31,513 nt of DNA from an uncultured Roseburia sp. (GTDB lineage: Bacteria; Bacillota; Clostridia; Lachnospirales; Lachnospiraceae), in contig CAKRLC010000022.1 in NCBI GenBank assembly GCA_934358955.1, positions 1 to 31,513 on the forward strand, given 5' to 3'. The notes under the pieces were generated by a model. That model was given only the letters and a program-made list of their open reading frames with translations. It was not told the origin of the DNA and did not search any database. Below are positions 17,027-25,388 of the stretch, piece by piece. A program made the position numbers and the translations under genes. Every line of letters begins with the position of its first letter. The first letter of the stretch is position 1.

Positions 17027-17440
17027 TTATTCACACTTCTTGATTACAACTTCAACCGGCTTCTCTCCGAGTTCTACGCTTACGCTTAACTTGCCTCCAA
17101 GATTCGTCTTCATCTTGCCTGCACTTACGCCATCTACTGTGATCTCGTATTCAGTCTCTTCTTCCAGCTCTAATGTTACCTGTGCATCTTCCGGTCCTTC
17201 TACTGCAAAGGAAACGCCTGTATCTGTCACATTCAGATGGGATGCTGCGGTTCCTGGTACGGATTCATATACAAACATACCATTCCGCTCTAACTTTGTA
17301 ATCTCCTTGTAAGTCTTTACCTTGTAGAGATCTCCCTGATGCTCAAAATTATCAAGCTTTGCTTTTGCATCCAGAGAATAATCACCAAAACTGATCGTAC
17401 CGTCTGCTTCGGAACGAATTAATTCACTAATCACGCCCAT
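17027..17440 (-). CDS. Conserved-looking hypothetical protein, beta-rich
   Basis: Not recognised with certainty. 137 aa, acidic, no signal peptide or membrane helix. The middle (residues about 36-65: GDLYKVKTYKEITKLERNG, then MFVYESVPGTAASHL) looks conserved, and the C-terminal half alternates short strands (VTLELEEETEYEITVDG, KLSVSVELGE), suggesting a small beta-sandwich. I have a vague memory of similar Lachnospiraceae proteins labelled endosialidase-like, but nothing here supports an enzymatic function. Strong AGGAGG ribosome site. Its leader contains two GATATATC palindromes and an AACCAC/GTGGTT inverted repeat near a possible TATAAT, so it appears regulated on its own. Confidence 0.8.
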   Translation of the reverse strand: MGVISELIRSEADGTISFGDYSLDAKAKLDNFEHQGDLYKVKTYKEITKLERNGMFVYESVPGTAASHLNVTDTGVSFAVEGPEDAQVTLELEEETEYEITVDGVSAGKMKTNLGGKLSVSVELGEKPVEVVIKKCE

Positions 17441-17453
17441 CTTTTCCTCCTGT

Positions 17454-17479
17454 GATATATCTTTTTTTGCTGATATATC
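17454..17479. promoter_or_regulatory. Twin GATATATC palindromes in the leader of 17027-17440
   Basis: Two identical self-complementary octamers (17454-17461 and 17472-17479) start 18 bases apart immediately upstream of the ribosome site. They could be a tandem operator. The surrounding DNA is AT-rich, so chance is not excluded. Confidence 0.3.
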
Positions 17480-17508
17480 GTAAAAATTTTGTAAGATAAT
17501 TATATACT

Positions 17509-17533
17509 AACCACATTCTGATTACCAGTGGTT
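17509..17533. promoter_or_regulatory. AACCAC/GTGGTT inverted repeat upstream of 17027-17440
   Basis: AACCAC (17509-17514) and GTGGTT (17528-17533), 13 bases apart, lie just upstream of a minus-strand TATAAT-like stretch around 17500. This is a plausible -35-region operator for the small hypothetical gene. Confidence 0.35.
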
Positions 17534-17605
17534 TTCTTTTAATTTAAGGATTTTTTTATTTTTGCTTCGTAAAAGAATCTGCTCACACTCGTATCACTTT
17601 CTTAC

Positions 17606-17631
17606 GCAGTAAACAGCAAGTGTTTTACTGC
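17606..17631 (-). terminator. Hairpin after clpC
   Basis: A perfect 8-bp stem GCAGTAAA/TTTACTGC with a 10-nt loop, starting 5 bases after the clpC stop. No T-run follows on the minus strand, so it may only protect the 3' end. Confidence 0.35.
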
Positions 17632-17636
17632 TTCTT

Positions 17637-20087
17637 TTACTCCACTTCAAAAACAATCTTATTTTTCTTTGTGGTCACAACCACATTGCAGCCCTTTTTC
17701 ACATTACCGTCAAGAATTTCCTCTGCAAGCTGGTCTTCAATCTCATTCTGGATCTTACGACGAAGCGGTCTTGCTCCGTATTTTGGCTCATATGCCTTAT
17801 CGACAATATAATTTTTCACACTGTCGCGGACCGTTAATGTAATATCCATCTGCTTTTTACAGCGGTCGGTGAGATCCTTTAACATCAGTGTTACGATCTG
17901 TTTCATATCCTTCTTATTCAAAGAACGGAATACGATTGTCTCATCAATACGGTTTAAAAATTCCGGCTTGAAGATTCTGCGCACTTCTTCCATTACGCTT
18001 CCTTTCATCCGTTCATAATTCAGCTTTTCATCATCCACAGAAGCAAATCCCAGCTTTTTCGGTTCCACGATGGACTGGGCGCCTGCATTGGAAGTCATAA
18101 TAATGATCGTATTTTTAAAATCTACTTTTCTTCCCTGGGAATCTGTGATATGGCCATCGTCTAATACCTGAAGCAGGATATTAAACACATCCGGATGTGC
18201 TTTTTCTATTTCATCAAATAAAATCACGGAATAAGGGTTTCTTCTTACCTTTTCGCTAAGCTGTCCACCATCCTCATGTCCGACATATCCCGGAGGGGAA
18301 CCGATCATCTTGGAAACACTGTGCTTTTCCATATATTCAGACATATCTACACGGATCATTGACTGTTCATTTCCAAACACTGCTTCCGCAAGTGCCTTGG
18401 AGATCTCTGTTTTACCAACACCGGTCGGTCCTAAGAACAGGAACGAGCCGATCGGTCGTTTCGGATCTTTTAATCCGACACGGCCTCTTCTGACTGCCTT
18501 TGCCACTGCAGTCACAGCCTCTTCCTGACCAACAACCCTCTTGTGCAACGTTGCTTCCAGCTTTTTCAGTCTCGCTGCTTCTCCTTCAGCAAGCTTCTTT
18601 ACAGGGATTTTCGTCCAGCCTGCTACTACATCTGCGATCTCTTCTTCGCCGACTTTTAAGTTCTTCTTTTGTATCTCTTTTTTCGCTTTTGCAGTTACTT
18701 TTTCTTCTTTCTTCTGCAATGCTTCTTTTTCTTCTTTGTATTGTCTTGCCGCTTCGATATTTCCTTCAGCCAAAGCTGCTTCCAAATCGTTTTCTTTCTC
18801 TGAGATCATGCGGTTTAACTCTGCGATCTCCTCGGAATGGCTGGCTACACCAAAGCGTACCTTTGCAGCTGCTTCATCCATCAGATCGATCGCTTTGTCC
18901 GGCAGAAAGCGGTCATTGATATAGCGCATAGATAATCGGACTGCTGCCTCTAATGCCTCATCTGTGATCTTCACCTGATGATGCTGCTCATATTTACTAC
19001 GCAGACCTTTTAAAATCTCCACTGCCTGTTCCTCAGTTGGTTCCTCTACTGTCACAGGCTGGAATCTGCGCTCTAATGCGGCATCCTTTTCCACATATTT
19101 CCGGTATTCTGTGATCGTTGTCGCACCCATGATCTGGATCTCTCCACGCGCCAATGCAGGTTTTAAAATATTAGATGCATCGATCGCACCTTCTGCACCA
19201 CCTGCACCGATGATCGTATGAAGCTCATCGATAAATAACAGAATATTTCCTGCTTTTGTAACTTCCTGGATGATCTTTTTGATGCGTTCCTCGAATTCAC
19301 CACGATATTTGGAACCGGCAACGATTCCGGACATATCCAGGGAAACCACTCTCTTTCCAAGTACGGACTCCGGTACAAGTCCTGATACGATCCGTTCTGC
19401 AATGCCTTCTACGATCGCTGTCTTTCCTACACCCGGCTCACCGATCAGACATGGATTGTTCTTTGTTCTTCTGCTTAAGATCTGGATCACACGCTGGATC
19501 TCTTCCTGTCTTCCAACCACCGGATCCAGGCTGCCTTCACGCGCTAACTCTGTCAGATCCCTGGAATACTGATCCAGTGTCGGTGTTCCTTCACTTCCTT
19601 TCTTTTTGCCCGGACGTCCATTCTGGAATTCTTCCCGGTAAAGATTCGCATCCTCTCCCATTGCGATCAGTGTATCTACAAAAATCTTCTGCAGGTTCAC
19701 AGACAATGTGTTCAATAATCTGGATGCAATGCAGTCCGTCTCGCGGATGATCGCCAAAAGCAGATGCTCGGTTCCGACCGATTCTGCATGGAAACGTTCT
19801 GCCTCCTTTTGTGCATTCTCAAGTACTTTTTCTGCTCTTGGGGAATATCCGTCGTACTCCATCACGGCGGTTCCACCGTTTGGAGCGATCAGCTCTTCGA
19901 TCAGATCCAGTACTTTATTTAGTTCCACTCCATTTTCTTTCAATACCTGTGCAGCAACACCTGTTTCTTCTTTTAAAAGACCAAGAAGCAGATGTTCCGT
20001 TCCGATATAATTATGATGCAGTGATTTTGACATTCTTCCGGCAAGGTCAATTGCCTTCTTTGCTTTTACAGTATATGGTAAACGCAT
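17637..20087 (-). CDS. clpC: ATP-dependent Clp protease ATP-binding subunit ClpC
   Basis: A class I Hsp100 unfoldase that feeds substrates to ClpP. It has an N-domain with two Clp repeats (about 1-145), AAA-1 with Walker [10 protein letters not shown] (about 218-226) and Walker B LLFIDELH, a UVR/M-type coiled middle segment (about 415-470, rich in E/K), AAA-2 with Walker [10 protein letters not shown] (about 550-558) and [12 protein letters not shown], and a C-terminal Clp D2 domain (YGARPLRR). 816 aa is normal for ClpC. Ribosome site GAGGAGG lies 4 bases before the ATG. There is no ctsR, mcsA or mcsB gene directly upstream, unlike Bacillus, and I found no CtsR-type heptad repeat in the 185-base upstream region; a TATAAT lies at 20204-20199 without a good -35. 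Confidence 0.96.
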   Translation of the reverse strand: MRLPYTVKAKKAIDLAGRMSKSLHHNYIGTEHLLLGLLKEETGVAAQVLKENGVELNKVLDLIEELIAPNGGTAVMEYDGYSPRAEKVLENAQKEAERFHAESVGTEHLLLAIIRETDCIASRLLNTLSVNLQKIFVDTLIAMGEDANLYREEFQNGRPGKKKGSEGTPTLDQYSRDLTELAREGSLDPVVGRQEEIQRVIQILSRRTKNNPCLIGEPGVGKTAIVEGIAERIVSGLVPESVLGKRVVSLDMSGIVAGSKYRGEFEERIKKIIQEVTKAGNILLFIDELHTIIGAGGAEGAIDASNILKPALARGEIQIMGATTITEYRKYVEKDAALERRFQPVTVEEPTEEQAVEILKGLRSKYEQHHQVKITDEALEAAVRLSMRYINDRFLPDKAIDLMDEAAAKVRFGVASHSEEIAELNRMISEKENDLEAALAEGNIEAARQYKEEKEALQKKEEKVTAKAKKEIQKKNLKVGEEEIADVVAGWTKIPVKKLAEGEAARLKKLEATLHKRVVGQEEAVTAVAKAVRRGRVGLKDPKRPIGSFLFLGPTGVGKTEISKALAEAVFGNEQSMIRVDMSEYMEKHSVSKMIGSPPGYVGHEDGGQLSEKVRRNPYSVILFDEIEKAHPDVFNILLQVLDDGHITDSQGRKVDFKNTIIIMTSNAGAQSIVEPKKLGFASVDDEKLNYERMKGSVMEEVRRIFKPEFLNRIDETIVFRSLNKKDMKQIVTLMLKDLTDRCKKQMDITLTVRDSVKNYIVDKAYEPKYGARPLRRKIQNEIEDQLAEEILDGNVKKGCNVVVTTKKNKIVFEVE

Positions 20088-20272
20088 AAAGCCTCCTCAC
20101 AAAATTAATGTTTTAGTGACGCGAAACTAAATTAAGCTGTGACAATTGGAACAAAATAACAAATCCAACGTATAGTTTTTTGATTGTTTCGCTGTTTTAT
20201 TATAATGTATTTTAGTAAAAAACAGGATGTAATAACCAAGATTTTATAAAAAATTTATAACTATCTTCCGGT

Positions 20273-21754
20273 TTACGCAAACAGCTTTTTCACCATATCG
20301 GCGTCAAACACGACCTGTTTTAAGTGGTCGACCTCGATCTGGTAGAGGGCGTTGGCTGCAAGGTGTTCGGCTGCCTGCTCTAAGTCACGGATGCCGGAAG
20401 TATCACGGTACTGCTCAATGAGCTCGTCTAATCCATCATCTGTCAAAACGATCTCGCCCTGTTCAAGTCCGATCCGTTTTAATACCTTTGGAAGTGCAAA
20501 TCTGGAGAAAATAATTTTTTTCTCTTCCTGTGTATAATCCGGTATGTCGATCACTGCAAAACGTGACATCAACGGTGCACTGATCTCTTCCCGGTTATTT
20601 GCAGTTGCGATCGGATAAACACCGCTTGTCGGGATCATACATTCCATATAGTTATCGGTAAATCCAAGATTATCAAGCAATGTCAATAATACATCTGCCG
20701 GATTGCCGTTTCCTTTTCCGGATGCAGCTTTATCCAACTCGTTGATGATAAAGACCAGATTCGATTCACCTGCCATGGAAAATGCTTCCATAATAATTCC
20801 CGGCTTTGCATTTGTATAGATTCTTGAGCTTCCGGTCAGCTGTTCCGGATCATTGATCGAGCTCATATCCAGTGTTGTCCACGGAAGTTTTAAAATTCTT
20901 GCGACAGCATAGGCAATCTGTGATTTTCCGGTACCTGCCGGTCCGATCAGAAGAAGCCCGTATGCAGGAAGTGTATGCGTACGGTTGATCTGGATGATCG
21001 TTTCCATGATTCTTTGTTTTACACGCTCCATTCCGTAAAGCTCTTCATCTAAGATCCGACGCGCTTCCACCGGGTCGATCGCTTCAAAATAGTTATTTTT
21101 CCACTGGATATTCATCATAATAGACAGCGCACGCTGTGCATGTCTGCGTTCTTCCGGTGATACCTCACTTGATTTTGCCACTGCGAGGTTTCTTCTTGCC
21201 CATAAACGGATATTGTCCGGCATCGTTCTTCCTGCGCAGTTCAAAAAATCAGAAATGCTCTGGATGCTCGTAAGCTTCATGCTGTCACCGCTCTCGTCAA
21301 GTTCTTCCTCTTCTTTCTCCTGCTCCGGTGCATTACTTGCAAGCAGTCTCTCGATCACGAACTGCAGGAATCCATCAGAGGCAGACAGCTTTGCTGTACC
21401 ATGCAGTGCCGTTTCCTGGATTTTATAAACTGCATAACCGTCCTCACGGTTCTCTCCGGAAAGCAGTACAGGGATACGGTTTTCCCCAAGCCAGCGCAGT
21501 AAATTCACAAATCTTGCATCTACCTTTAAAATGTCTGCGCAGAACGTTTTTTCCTCTTCTTTGAACTCAAATGCAGTCCGCTGACTCTGATTGCAAAACA
21601 TTCCGCTGGAATGATGCTCCCATTTTCTCTCTGCATTATCTAAGATCAAAATCGGATGCTCCGGTGTCTTCTCCGACTCGTCAGTTAAAAATGTTGTATA
21701 TGTGCATTCAAATACTTCTTCTGTTGAAGTATTGCTGAAATCAAAAACTGGCAT
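20273..21754 (-). CDS. Lon-like AAA+ ATPase without protease domain
   Basis: The C-terminal half aligns by eye with the AAA+ module of Lon: ILDEELYGMERVKQRIMETI (about 234-253), Walker A GPAGTGKS (271-278), SSRIYTNAKPGIIMEAF (about 309-325), Walker B VFIINELDKA (334-343), sensor-1 TANN (about 384-387), LMSRFAVIDIPDYTQEEK and sensor-2 SGIRDLEQ (about 453-460). The Walker B Asp is Asn338, while the catalytic Glu339 is kept. The protein ends right after the lid, so the Lon Ser-Lys peptidase domain is missing, and the first 230 residues do not look like the Lon N-domain. ATG 21754 is chosen over an in-frame TTG at 21778 because AAGGAG sits 8 bases before it. It lies 185 bases upstream of clpC in the same direction. 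The function is unknown; a remodeller or adaptor is one guess. Confidence 0.85.
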   Translation of the reverse strand: MPVFDFSNTSTEEVFECTYTTFLTDESEKTPEHPILILDNAERKWEHHSSGMFCNQSQRTAFEFKEEEKTFCADILKVDARFVNLLRWLGENRIPVLLSGENREDGYAVYKIQETALHGTAKLSASDGFLQFVIERLLASNAPEQEKEEEELDESGDSMKLTSIQSISDFLNCAGRTMPDNIRLWARRNLAVAKSSEVSPEERRHAQRALSIMMNIQWKNNYFEAIDPVEARRILDEELYGMERVKQRIMETIIQINRTHTLPAYGLLLIGPAGTGKSQIAYAVARILKLPWTTLDMSSINDPEQLTGSSRIYTNAKPGIIMEAFSMAGESNLVFIINELDKAASGKGNGNPADVLLTLLDNLGFTDNYMECMIPTSGVYPIATANNREEISAPLMSRFAVIDIPDYTQEEKKIIFSRFALPKVLKRIGLEQGEIVLTDDGLDELIEQYRDTSGIRDLEQAAEHLAANALYQIEVDHLKQVVFDADMVKKLFA

Positions 21755-21929
21755 AATTCTCGCTCCTTTATTTTTCAACTTTTTCTTTATTTATAAAAAC
21801 ATAAAATAAAAAAATTTACAAGAAAGTTTTTCAGATTCGACAGATGAAAACATTGATCGTTACTGGAACAATGTATAGGTGAACCGTAACCCTTTATCTG
21901 CCATGAACATAATAAATGATGGATTTGTC

Positions 21930-21958
21930 TTTACGAAATCCTGTTTTTTCGTTACAAT
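21930..21958 (+). promoter_or_regulatory. Promoter of the cyclophilin gene
   Basis: TTTACG (21930-21935), 17 bases, TACAAT (21953-21958), about 55 bases before the ATG at 22015. Confidence 0.65.
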
Positions 21959-22014
21959 AGGAATGGAATTTTCAATAAAATTTCCCATATTTTATAAAGG
22001 AAAGGAACATTATT

Positions 22015-22533
22015 ATGGCAAATCCAATTGTTACAATCGAAATGGAAAACGGCGATCTCATGAAAGCTGAGCTTTATCCTGAAATCGCACCAAATACGGT
22101 TAACAACTTTATCAGCCTTGTAAAAAAAGGCTTCTATGACGGAGTGATCTTCCACCGCGTGATCAACGGCTTCATGATCCAGGGCGGCGATCCGGACGGA
22201 ACCGGAATGGGTGGTCCTGGCTACTCTATCAAAGGGGAATTCTCCCAGAACGGCTTCAAAAACGACTTAAAACACACAGAGGGTGTTTTATCTATGGCAA
22301 GAACTATGATGCCTGATTCTGCAGGTTCCCAGTTCTTTATCATGCATAAGAACTCTCCTCACTTAGACGGTGCATATGCTGCATTCGGTAAAGTGATCGA
22401 AGGTCTCGATGTTGTCAACAAAATCGCTGAGACAACAACCGATTACTCTGACCGTCCATTACAGCCACAGGTAATGAAAACCGTAACTGTTGAAACTTTC
22501 GGTGTAGATTATCCGGAACCAGAAAAACGCTAA
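22015..22533 (+). CDS. Peptidyl-prolyl cis-trans isomerase, cyclophilin type
   Basis: A compact single-domain cytoplasmic cyclophilin that accelerates proline isomerisation during folding. The landmarks are PNTVNNFISLVKKGFYDG, FHRVINGFMIQGGDP (catalytic Arg in FHRV), the GxGGPGY loop, MARTMMPDSAGSQFFI and LDGAYAAFGKV (the family usually has a Trp or His at the A-F-G region). No signal peptide is seen. 172 aa is a normal bacterial PpiB size. Ribosome site AAAGGA 8 bases upstream. It has its own promoter and ends at the terminator 22548-22605. Confidence 0.95.
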   Translation: MANPIVTIEMENGDLMKAELYPEIAPNTVNNFISLVKKGFYDGVIFHRVINGFMIQGGDPDGTGMGGPGYSIKGEFSQNGFKNDLKHTEGVLSMARTMMPDSAGSQFFIMHKNSPHLDGAYAAFGKVIEGLDVVNKIAETTTDYSDRPLQPQVMKTVTVETFGVDYPEPEKR

Positions 22534-22547
22534 TACGGCGGCATAAT

Positions 22548-22605
22548 AAAAGGCTTTACAAAAAGGCAACGCAACCTGCGAAACTCTTTTTGTAAAGCCT
22601 TTTTC
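22548..22605. terminator. Bidirectional terminator between cyclophilin and serS
   Basis: An 18-bp perfect stem (22548-22565 with 22586-22603) with a 20-nt loop and T-rich flanks on both strands (TTTTTCTTTT on plus, TTTTATTAT on minus). It lies between the convergent cyclophilin and serS genes. Confidence 0.88.
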
Positions 22606-22627
22606 TTTTATCCAGCTGCTTTAAGCT

Positions 22628-22666
22628 TCAGAAGCTGCCACATTTTCAAAAAATGACAGCTTCTGA
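22628..22666 (-). other. Second stem in the serS 3' region
   Basis: TCAGAAGCTG (22628-22637) pairs with CAGCTTCTGA (22657-22666), and an inner CATTTT/AAAATG adds to it. It sits 18 bases after the serS stop and before the bidirectional terminator. With no T-run it is more likely a 3'-end stabiliser than a terminator. Confidence 0.45.
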
Positions 22667-22683
22667 GATTTACGCAGAAATTC

Positions 22684-23973
22684 TTAGTGTTTTGGAACGA
22701 TTTTTTCGATTCCACCCATGTATGGCTGGAGTGCTTTTGGAATGTTTACACTTCCGTCCGCATTTAAGTTATTCTCTAAGAATGCGATCAGCATACGTGG
22801 TGGAGCAACCACTGTGTTATTTAAGGTATGGGCAAAATATTTATTTCCGTCTTTTCCTTTTACGCGGATCTTCAGACGTCTTGCCTGTGCATCACCTAAG
22901 TTCGAGCAGCTTCCTACCTCAAAGTATTTCTTCTGTCTTGGAGACCATGCCTCTACGTCACAGGATTTTACTTTTAAGTCAGCCAGGTCACCTGAGCAGC
23001 ACTCTAATGTACGAACCGGGATGTCTAAGCTGCGGAACAGGTCAACGGTATTCTGCCATAATTTATCATACCATGCTTTGGATTCTTCCGGTTTGCAGAC
23101 AACGATCATTTCCTGTTTTTCGAACTGATGGATACGGTATACACCACGTTCTTCAATACCATGTGCTCCTTTTTCTTTACGGAAGCATGGAGAATAAGAT
23201 GTTAATGTATATGGTAATTTTTCTTCTTCATTGATCGTATCGATGAATTTACCGATCATGGAATGCTCAGAAGTACCAATCAGGTAAAGGTCTTCGCCTT
23301 CGATCTTATACATCATGGCATCCATCTCTTCAAAGCTCATAACGCCTGTTACAACGTTGCTGCGGATCATAAATGGTGGTACACAGTAAGTAAATCCACG
23401 GTTGATCATGAAATCTCTTGCATAGGAGATCACTGCAGAATGGATTCTTGCGATATCGCCCATTAAATAATAGAAACCGTTTCCTGCAACTTTTCCTGCT
23501 GCATCAAGGTCAATACCATCAAAACGATCCATAATATCTGTATGATATGGAATCTCGAATTCAGGTACGACAGGTTCACCGAATTTTTCGATCTCTACAT
23601 TGCAGCTGTCATCTTTTCCGATCGGAACAGATGGATCAATGATATTTGGAATTGTCATCATGATCTTTGTTACTTTTTCCTGTAACTCTTTTTCAGCTTC
23701 CTCTAATTCAGCAAGACGTGCTGCATTGGCGCTTACCTGTGCTTTTACAGCTTCAGCTTCTTCCTTCTTGCCCTGACCCATTAATTTTCCAATCTCTTTG
23801 GATAAGGCATTACGGCTTGCACGAAGCTCATCTGCTTCCTGCTGTGTTGCTCTTGCTTTTGCATCTAACTCGATGACTTCATCTACGAGAGGTAATTTGT
23901 GATCCTGGAATTTGTTTCTGATGTTCTGTTTTACAACTTCCGGATTTTCTCTTAAAAATTTTAAATCGATCAT
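22684..23973 (-). CDS. serS: Seryl-tRNA synthetase
   Basis: Charges tRNA-Ser (and tRNA-Sec where present) with serine. It has an N-terminal antiparallel coiled-coil tRNA arm (about 28-105), then the class II core: motif 2 in FRKEKGAHGIEERGVYRIHQF (read as FRKEKG...RVYRIHQF elements) and motif 3 in HTLNNTVVAPPRMLIAFLE. The NNTVVAPPR version of motif 3 occurs in a subset of clostridial enzymes as far as I recall. 429 aa is typical. The frame is open to 24093, but ATG 23973 is set by AAGGAG 7 bases upstream and the standard start MIDLKFLREN. Expression is under the T-box leader upstream. Confidence 0.96.
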   Translation of the reverse strand: MIDLKFLRENPEVVKQNIRNKFQDHKLPLVDEVIELDAKARATQQEADELRASRNALSKEIGKLMGQGKKEEAEAVKAQVSANAARLAELEEAEKELQEKVTKIMMTIPNIIDPSVPIGKDDSCNVEIEKFGEPVVPEFEIPYHTDIMDRFDGIDLDAAGKVAGNGFYYLMGDIARIHSAVISYARDFMINRGFTYCVPPFMIRSNVVTGVMSFEEMDAMMYKIEGEDLYLIGTSEHSMIGKFIDTINEEEKLPYTLTSYSPCFRKEKGAHGIEERGVYRIHQFEKQEMIVVCKPEESKAWYDKLWQNTVDLFRSLDIPVRTLECCSGDLADLKVKSCDVEAWSPRQKKYFEVGSCSNLGDAQARRLKIRVKGKDGNKYFAHTLNNTVVAPPRMLIAFLENNLNADGSVNIPKALQPYMGGIEKIVPKH

Positions 23974-24061
23974 TTTTTTGCTCCTTTTCTTTTCCTTTTT
24001 CCAGATCATTACAGTTCTCCAAAAGCGATCCTGTAATGACCGGTCTCTTCTTTGAAAATAA

Positions 24062-24328
24062 CACAAAAGCCTTCCGCCCCTGTGCTCATACACATGGGAC
24101 GAAAGGCTGTTCTTATCCTAAAACGATGCTTCCGCGTTGCCACCCATATTGTCAGAAGTATGCCATCCTGACCTCTTCATTCGTACGATATAGGATACGA
24201 CCCTTGTGACTTTCATCACCGGCTCGGAAAGTGGAAAGGACTTATTCACTGTACCGGTTCTCACCAGCCACCGGCTCTCTGAAACAGCTTTGCGACCGTA
24301 GCTTTCGTCACTGCCAATTTCTTCCGAC
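24062..24328 (-). ncRNA. T-box riboswitch, serine (serS leader)
   Basis: The leader senses uncharged tRNA and switches between terminator and antiterminator. Visible parts on the minus strand: a Stem I region from about 24325 with GCTGGTGAGAACCGG in its distal part; the T-box bulge sequence GGGTGGCAACGCGGA (24145-24131); and the terminator stem (24108-24068). The T-box differs from the usual GGTGGNACCGCGG by A for C. The base after TGG is C, which would pair with discriminator G73, as expected for tRNA-Ser. A serine UCC codon lies in the 3' side of Stem I (AAGTCCTTTCC) and is the best specifier candidate, but I did not fold it fully. Confidence 0.88.
24068..24108 (-). terminator. T-box attenuator terminator of serS
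   Basis: A 13-bp stem (AGCCTTTCGTCCC with GGGGCGGAAGGCT) with an inner TGTG/CACA helix, followed by TTTTGTGTTATTTT. It ends about 95 bases before the serS start and competes with the antiterminator formed around 24131-24145. Confidence 0.85.
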
Positions 24329-24357
24329 ATTATACCCTTATTGTCTGTAAAAAGCAA
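24329..24357 (-). promoter_or_regulatory. Promoter of the serS T-box transcript
   Basis: On the minus strand TTGCTT (24357-24352), 17 bases, perfect TATAAT (24334-24329). The -35 lies inside the last codons of the upstream MacB-like gene, so the two transcripts abut without spacer and read-through from the transporter operon into the T-box is likely. Confidence 0.7.
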
Positions 24358-25372
24358 CTCTTTTATACAATTCTTTTAAAAACTTCCACAGGTTTTGTAC
24401 AAGTTTCTTTCTGCGTTTCCACATTCCGTGAAGGAATCGCACCAGACGAACGGCCGGATAAATCAGGCAGAACAACTCCAGGACAAAAAGCAGTTCTACT
24501 ACATCTTCATAGGCTCTCGCCCGGTTTTCCCAGTATGGAAAAACGATATTTTTGGTACGCATGGAACGTACACCAAAATTTTTTAAAAGAGCCAGCCTGT
24601 TTAAAAGTCCGTAACGTGTGGTATTTTCCACGATCTCATAGGCAGTCTCATCTAAGCCGATCGCATCTTTTAACGCACGGAAGCCAAACTGCTTTACCGG
24701 ATTAAGGATTAGCAGCTCATAGCTGTCGACCGGTAACGGTTCTTCTTTTCCTTTTGCCAGAATGCCATAAGAAACATAGATCGTTGGTTTTTCTTCCTCT
24801 GCTGCTTCGCTGAAAAATCCACTGTCACTTCGTACGACTCCACGGACCGGGTATACCACATTGTCGATCTCCACGGTCATACCGGAAATATGATTGCCTC
24901 CAAACAGCTGCCAGGCAACATTTTCATCAAGAATAACGCCATCTCCGTTAAAATCATTTCTATCAAAGTACGTTCCGTCTAACAACTTAAGTGGGTGAAA
25001 TTGAAAGAAATCGCCTCCAACTCCAAATGCCCGGACCGTTACAGATGTCTTATCGGAGTATACCGTAAGCTGCCCCTGGCTGCTATATGCATCGACGTAG
25101 CTTCGGCCCATCCCGCTTTCATTCTCAGCGGCTGCGTTTTGCAGCGCCTCTGTCAGCTGACGTTCCACCGGCAAAATCTGCTCTGACGTCATACCGGCGT
25201 CCTTAGAAAAGAAACAGGAGAGCTGCACGTAGTCATCTTTTTTCGACCACTCCGATGCAACATTCTGCTCTTTCAGCTGTCCGGCCAAAAGCCGTCCAGC
25301 CCCTGCAAGCAGAAGTGCCATGACAATCAGCAGTCCGGTGACAATCTGTCTTTTATACTGCTTTCCATTCAT
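24338..25372 (-). CDS. MacB-like periplasmic-core-domain protein with two membrane helices
   Basis: One N-terminal helix (about 9-30), an extracytoplasmic domain (about 45-245), a second helix (about 290-313) and a basic cytoplasmic tail (KRRKKLVQNLWKFLK). The outer domain has the MacB_PCD pattern: VRAFGVGGDFFQFHPLKLLDG, NDFNGDGVILDENVAWQLFG, GMTVEIDNVVYPVRGVV. A genuine MacB/FtsX permease has four helices (one before and three after the core domain). Here only one follows, and there is no coupling loop region I can identify. The frame ends cleanly with no sign of frameshift, so the short form looks intended. It is the last gene of the operon, 16 bases after the MacA/HlyD-like adaptor, the natural partner of a MacB core domain. 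Confidence 0.82.
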   Translation of the reverse strand: MNGKQYKRQIVTGLLIVMALLLAGAGRLLAGQLKEQNVASEWSKKDDYVQLSCFFSKDAGMTSEQILPVERQLTEALQNAAAENESGMGRSYVDAYSSQGQLTVYSDKTSVTVRAFGVGGDFFQFHPLKLLDGTYFDRNDFNGDGVILDENVAWQLFGGNHISGMTVEIDNVVYPVRGVVRSDSGFFSEAAEEEKPTIYVSYGILAKGKEEPLPVDSYELLILNPVKQFGFRALKDAIGLDETAYEIVENTTRYGLLNRLALLKNFGVRSMRTKNIVFPYWENRARAYEDVVELLFVLELFCLIYPAVRLVRFLHGMWKRRKKLVQNLWKFLKELYKRVAFYRQ

Positions 25373-25388
25373 GCTTCATGTTCCTTCC

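Noticed and set aside
22653..23234. 193-codon plus-strand open frame opposite serS
   Set aside because: It is antisense to a certain gene, has an odd composition rich in Leu, Ser, His and Cys, and has no ribosome site. It is a by-product of serS codon usage.
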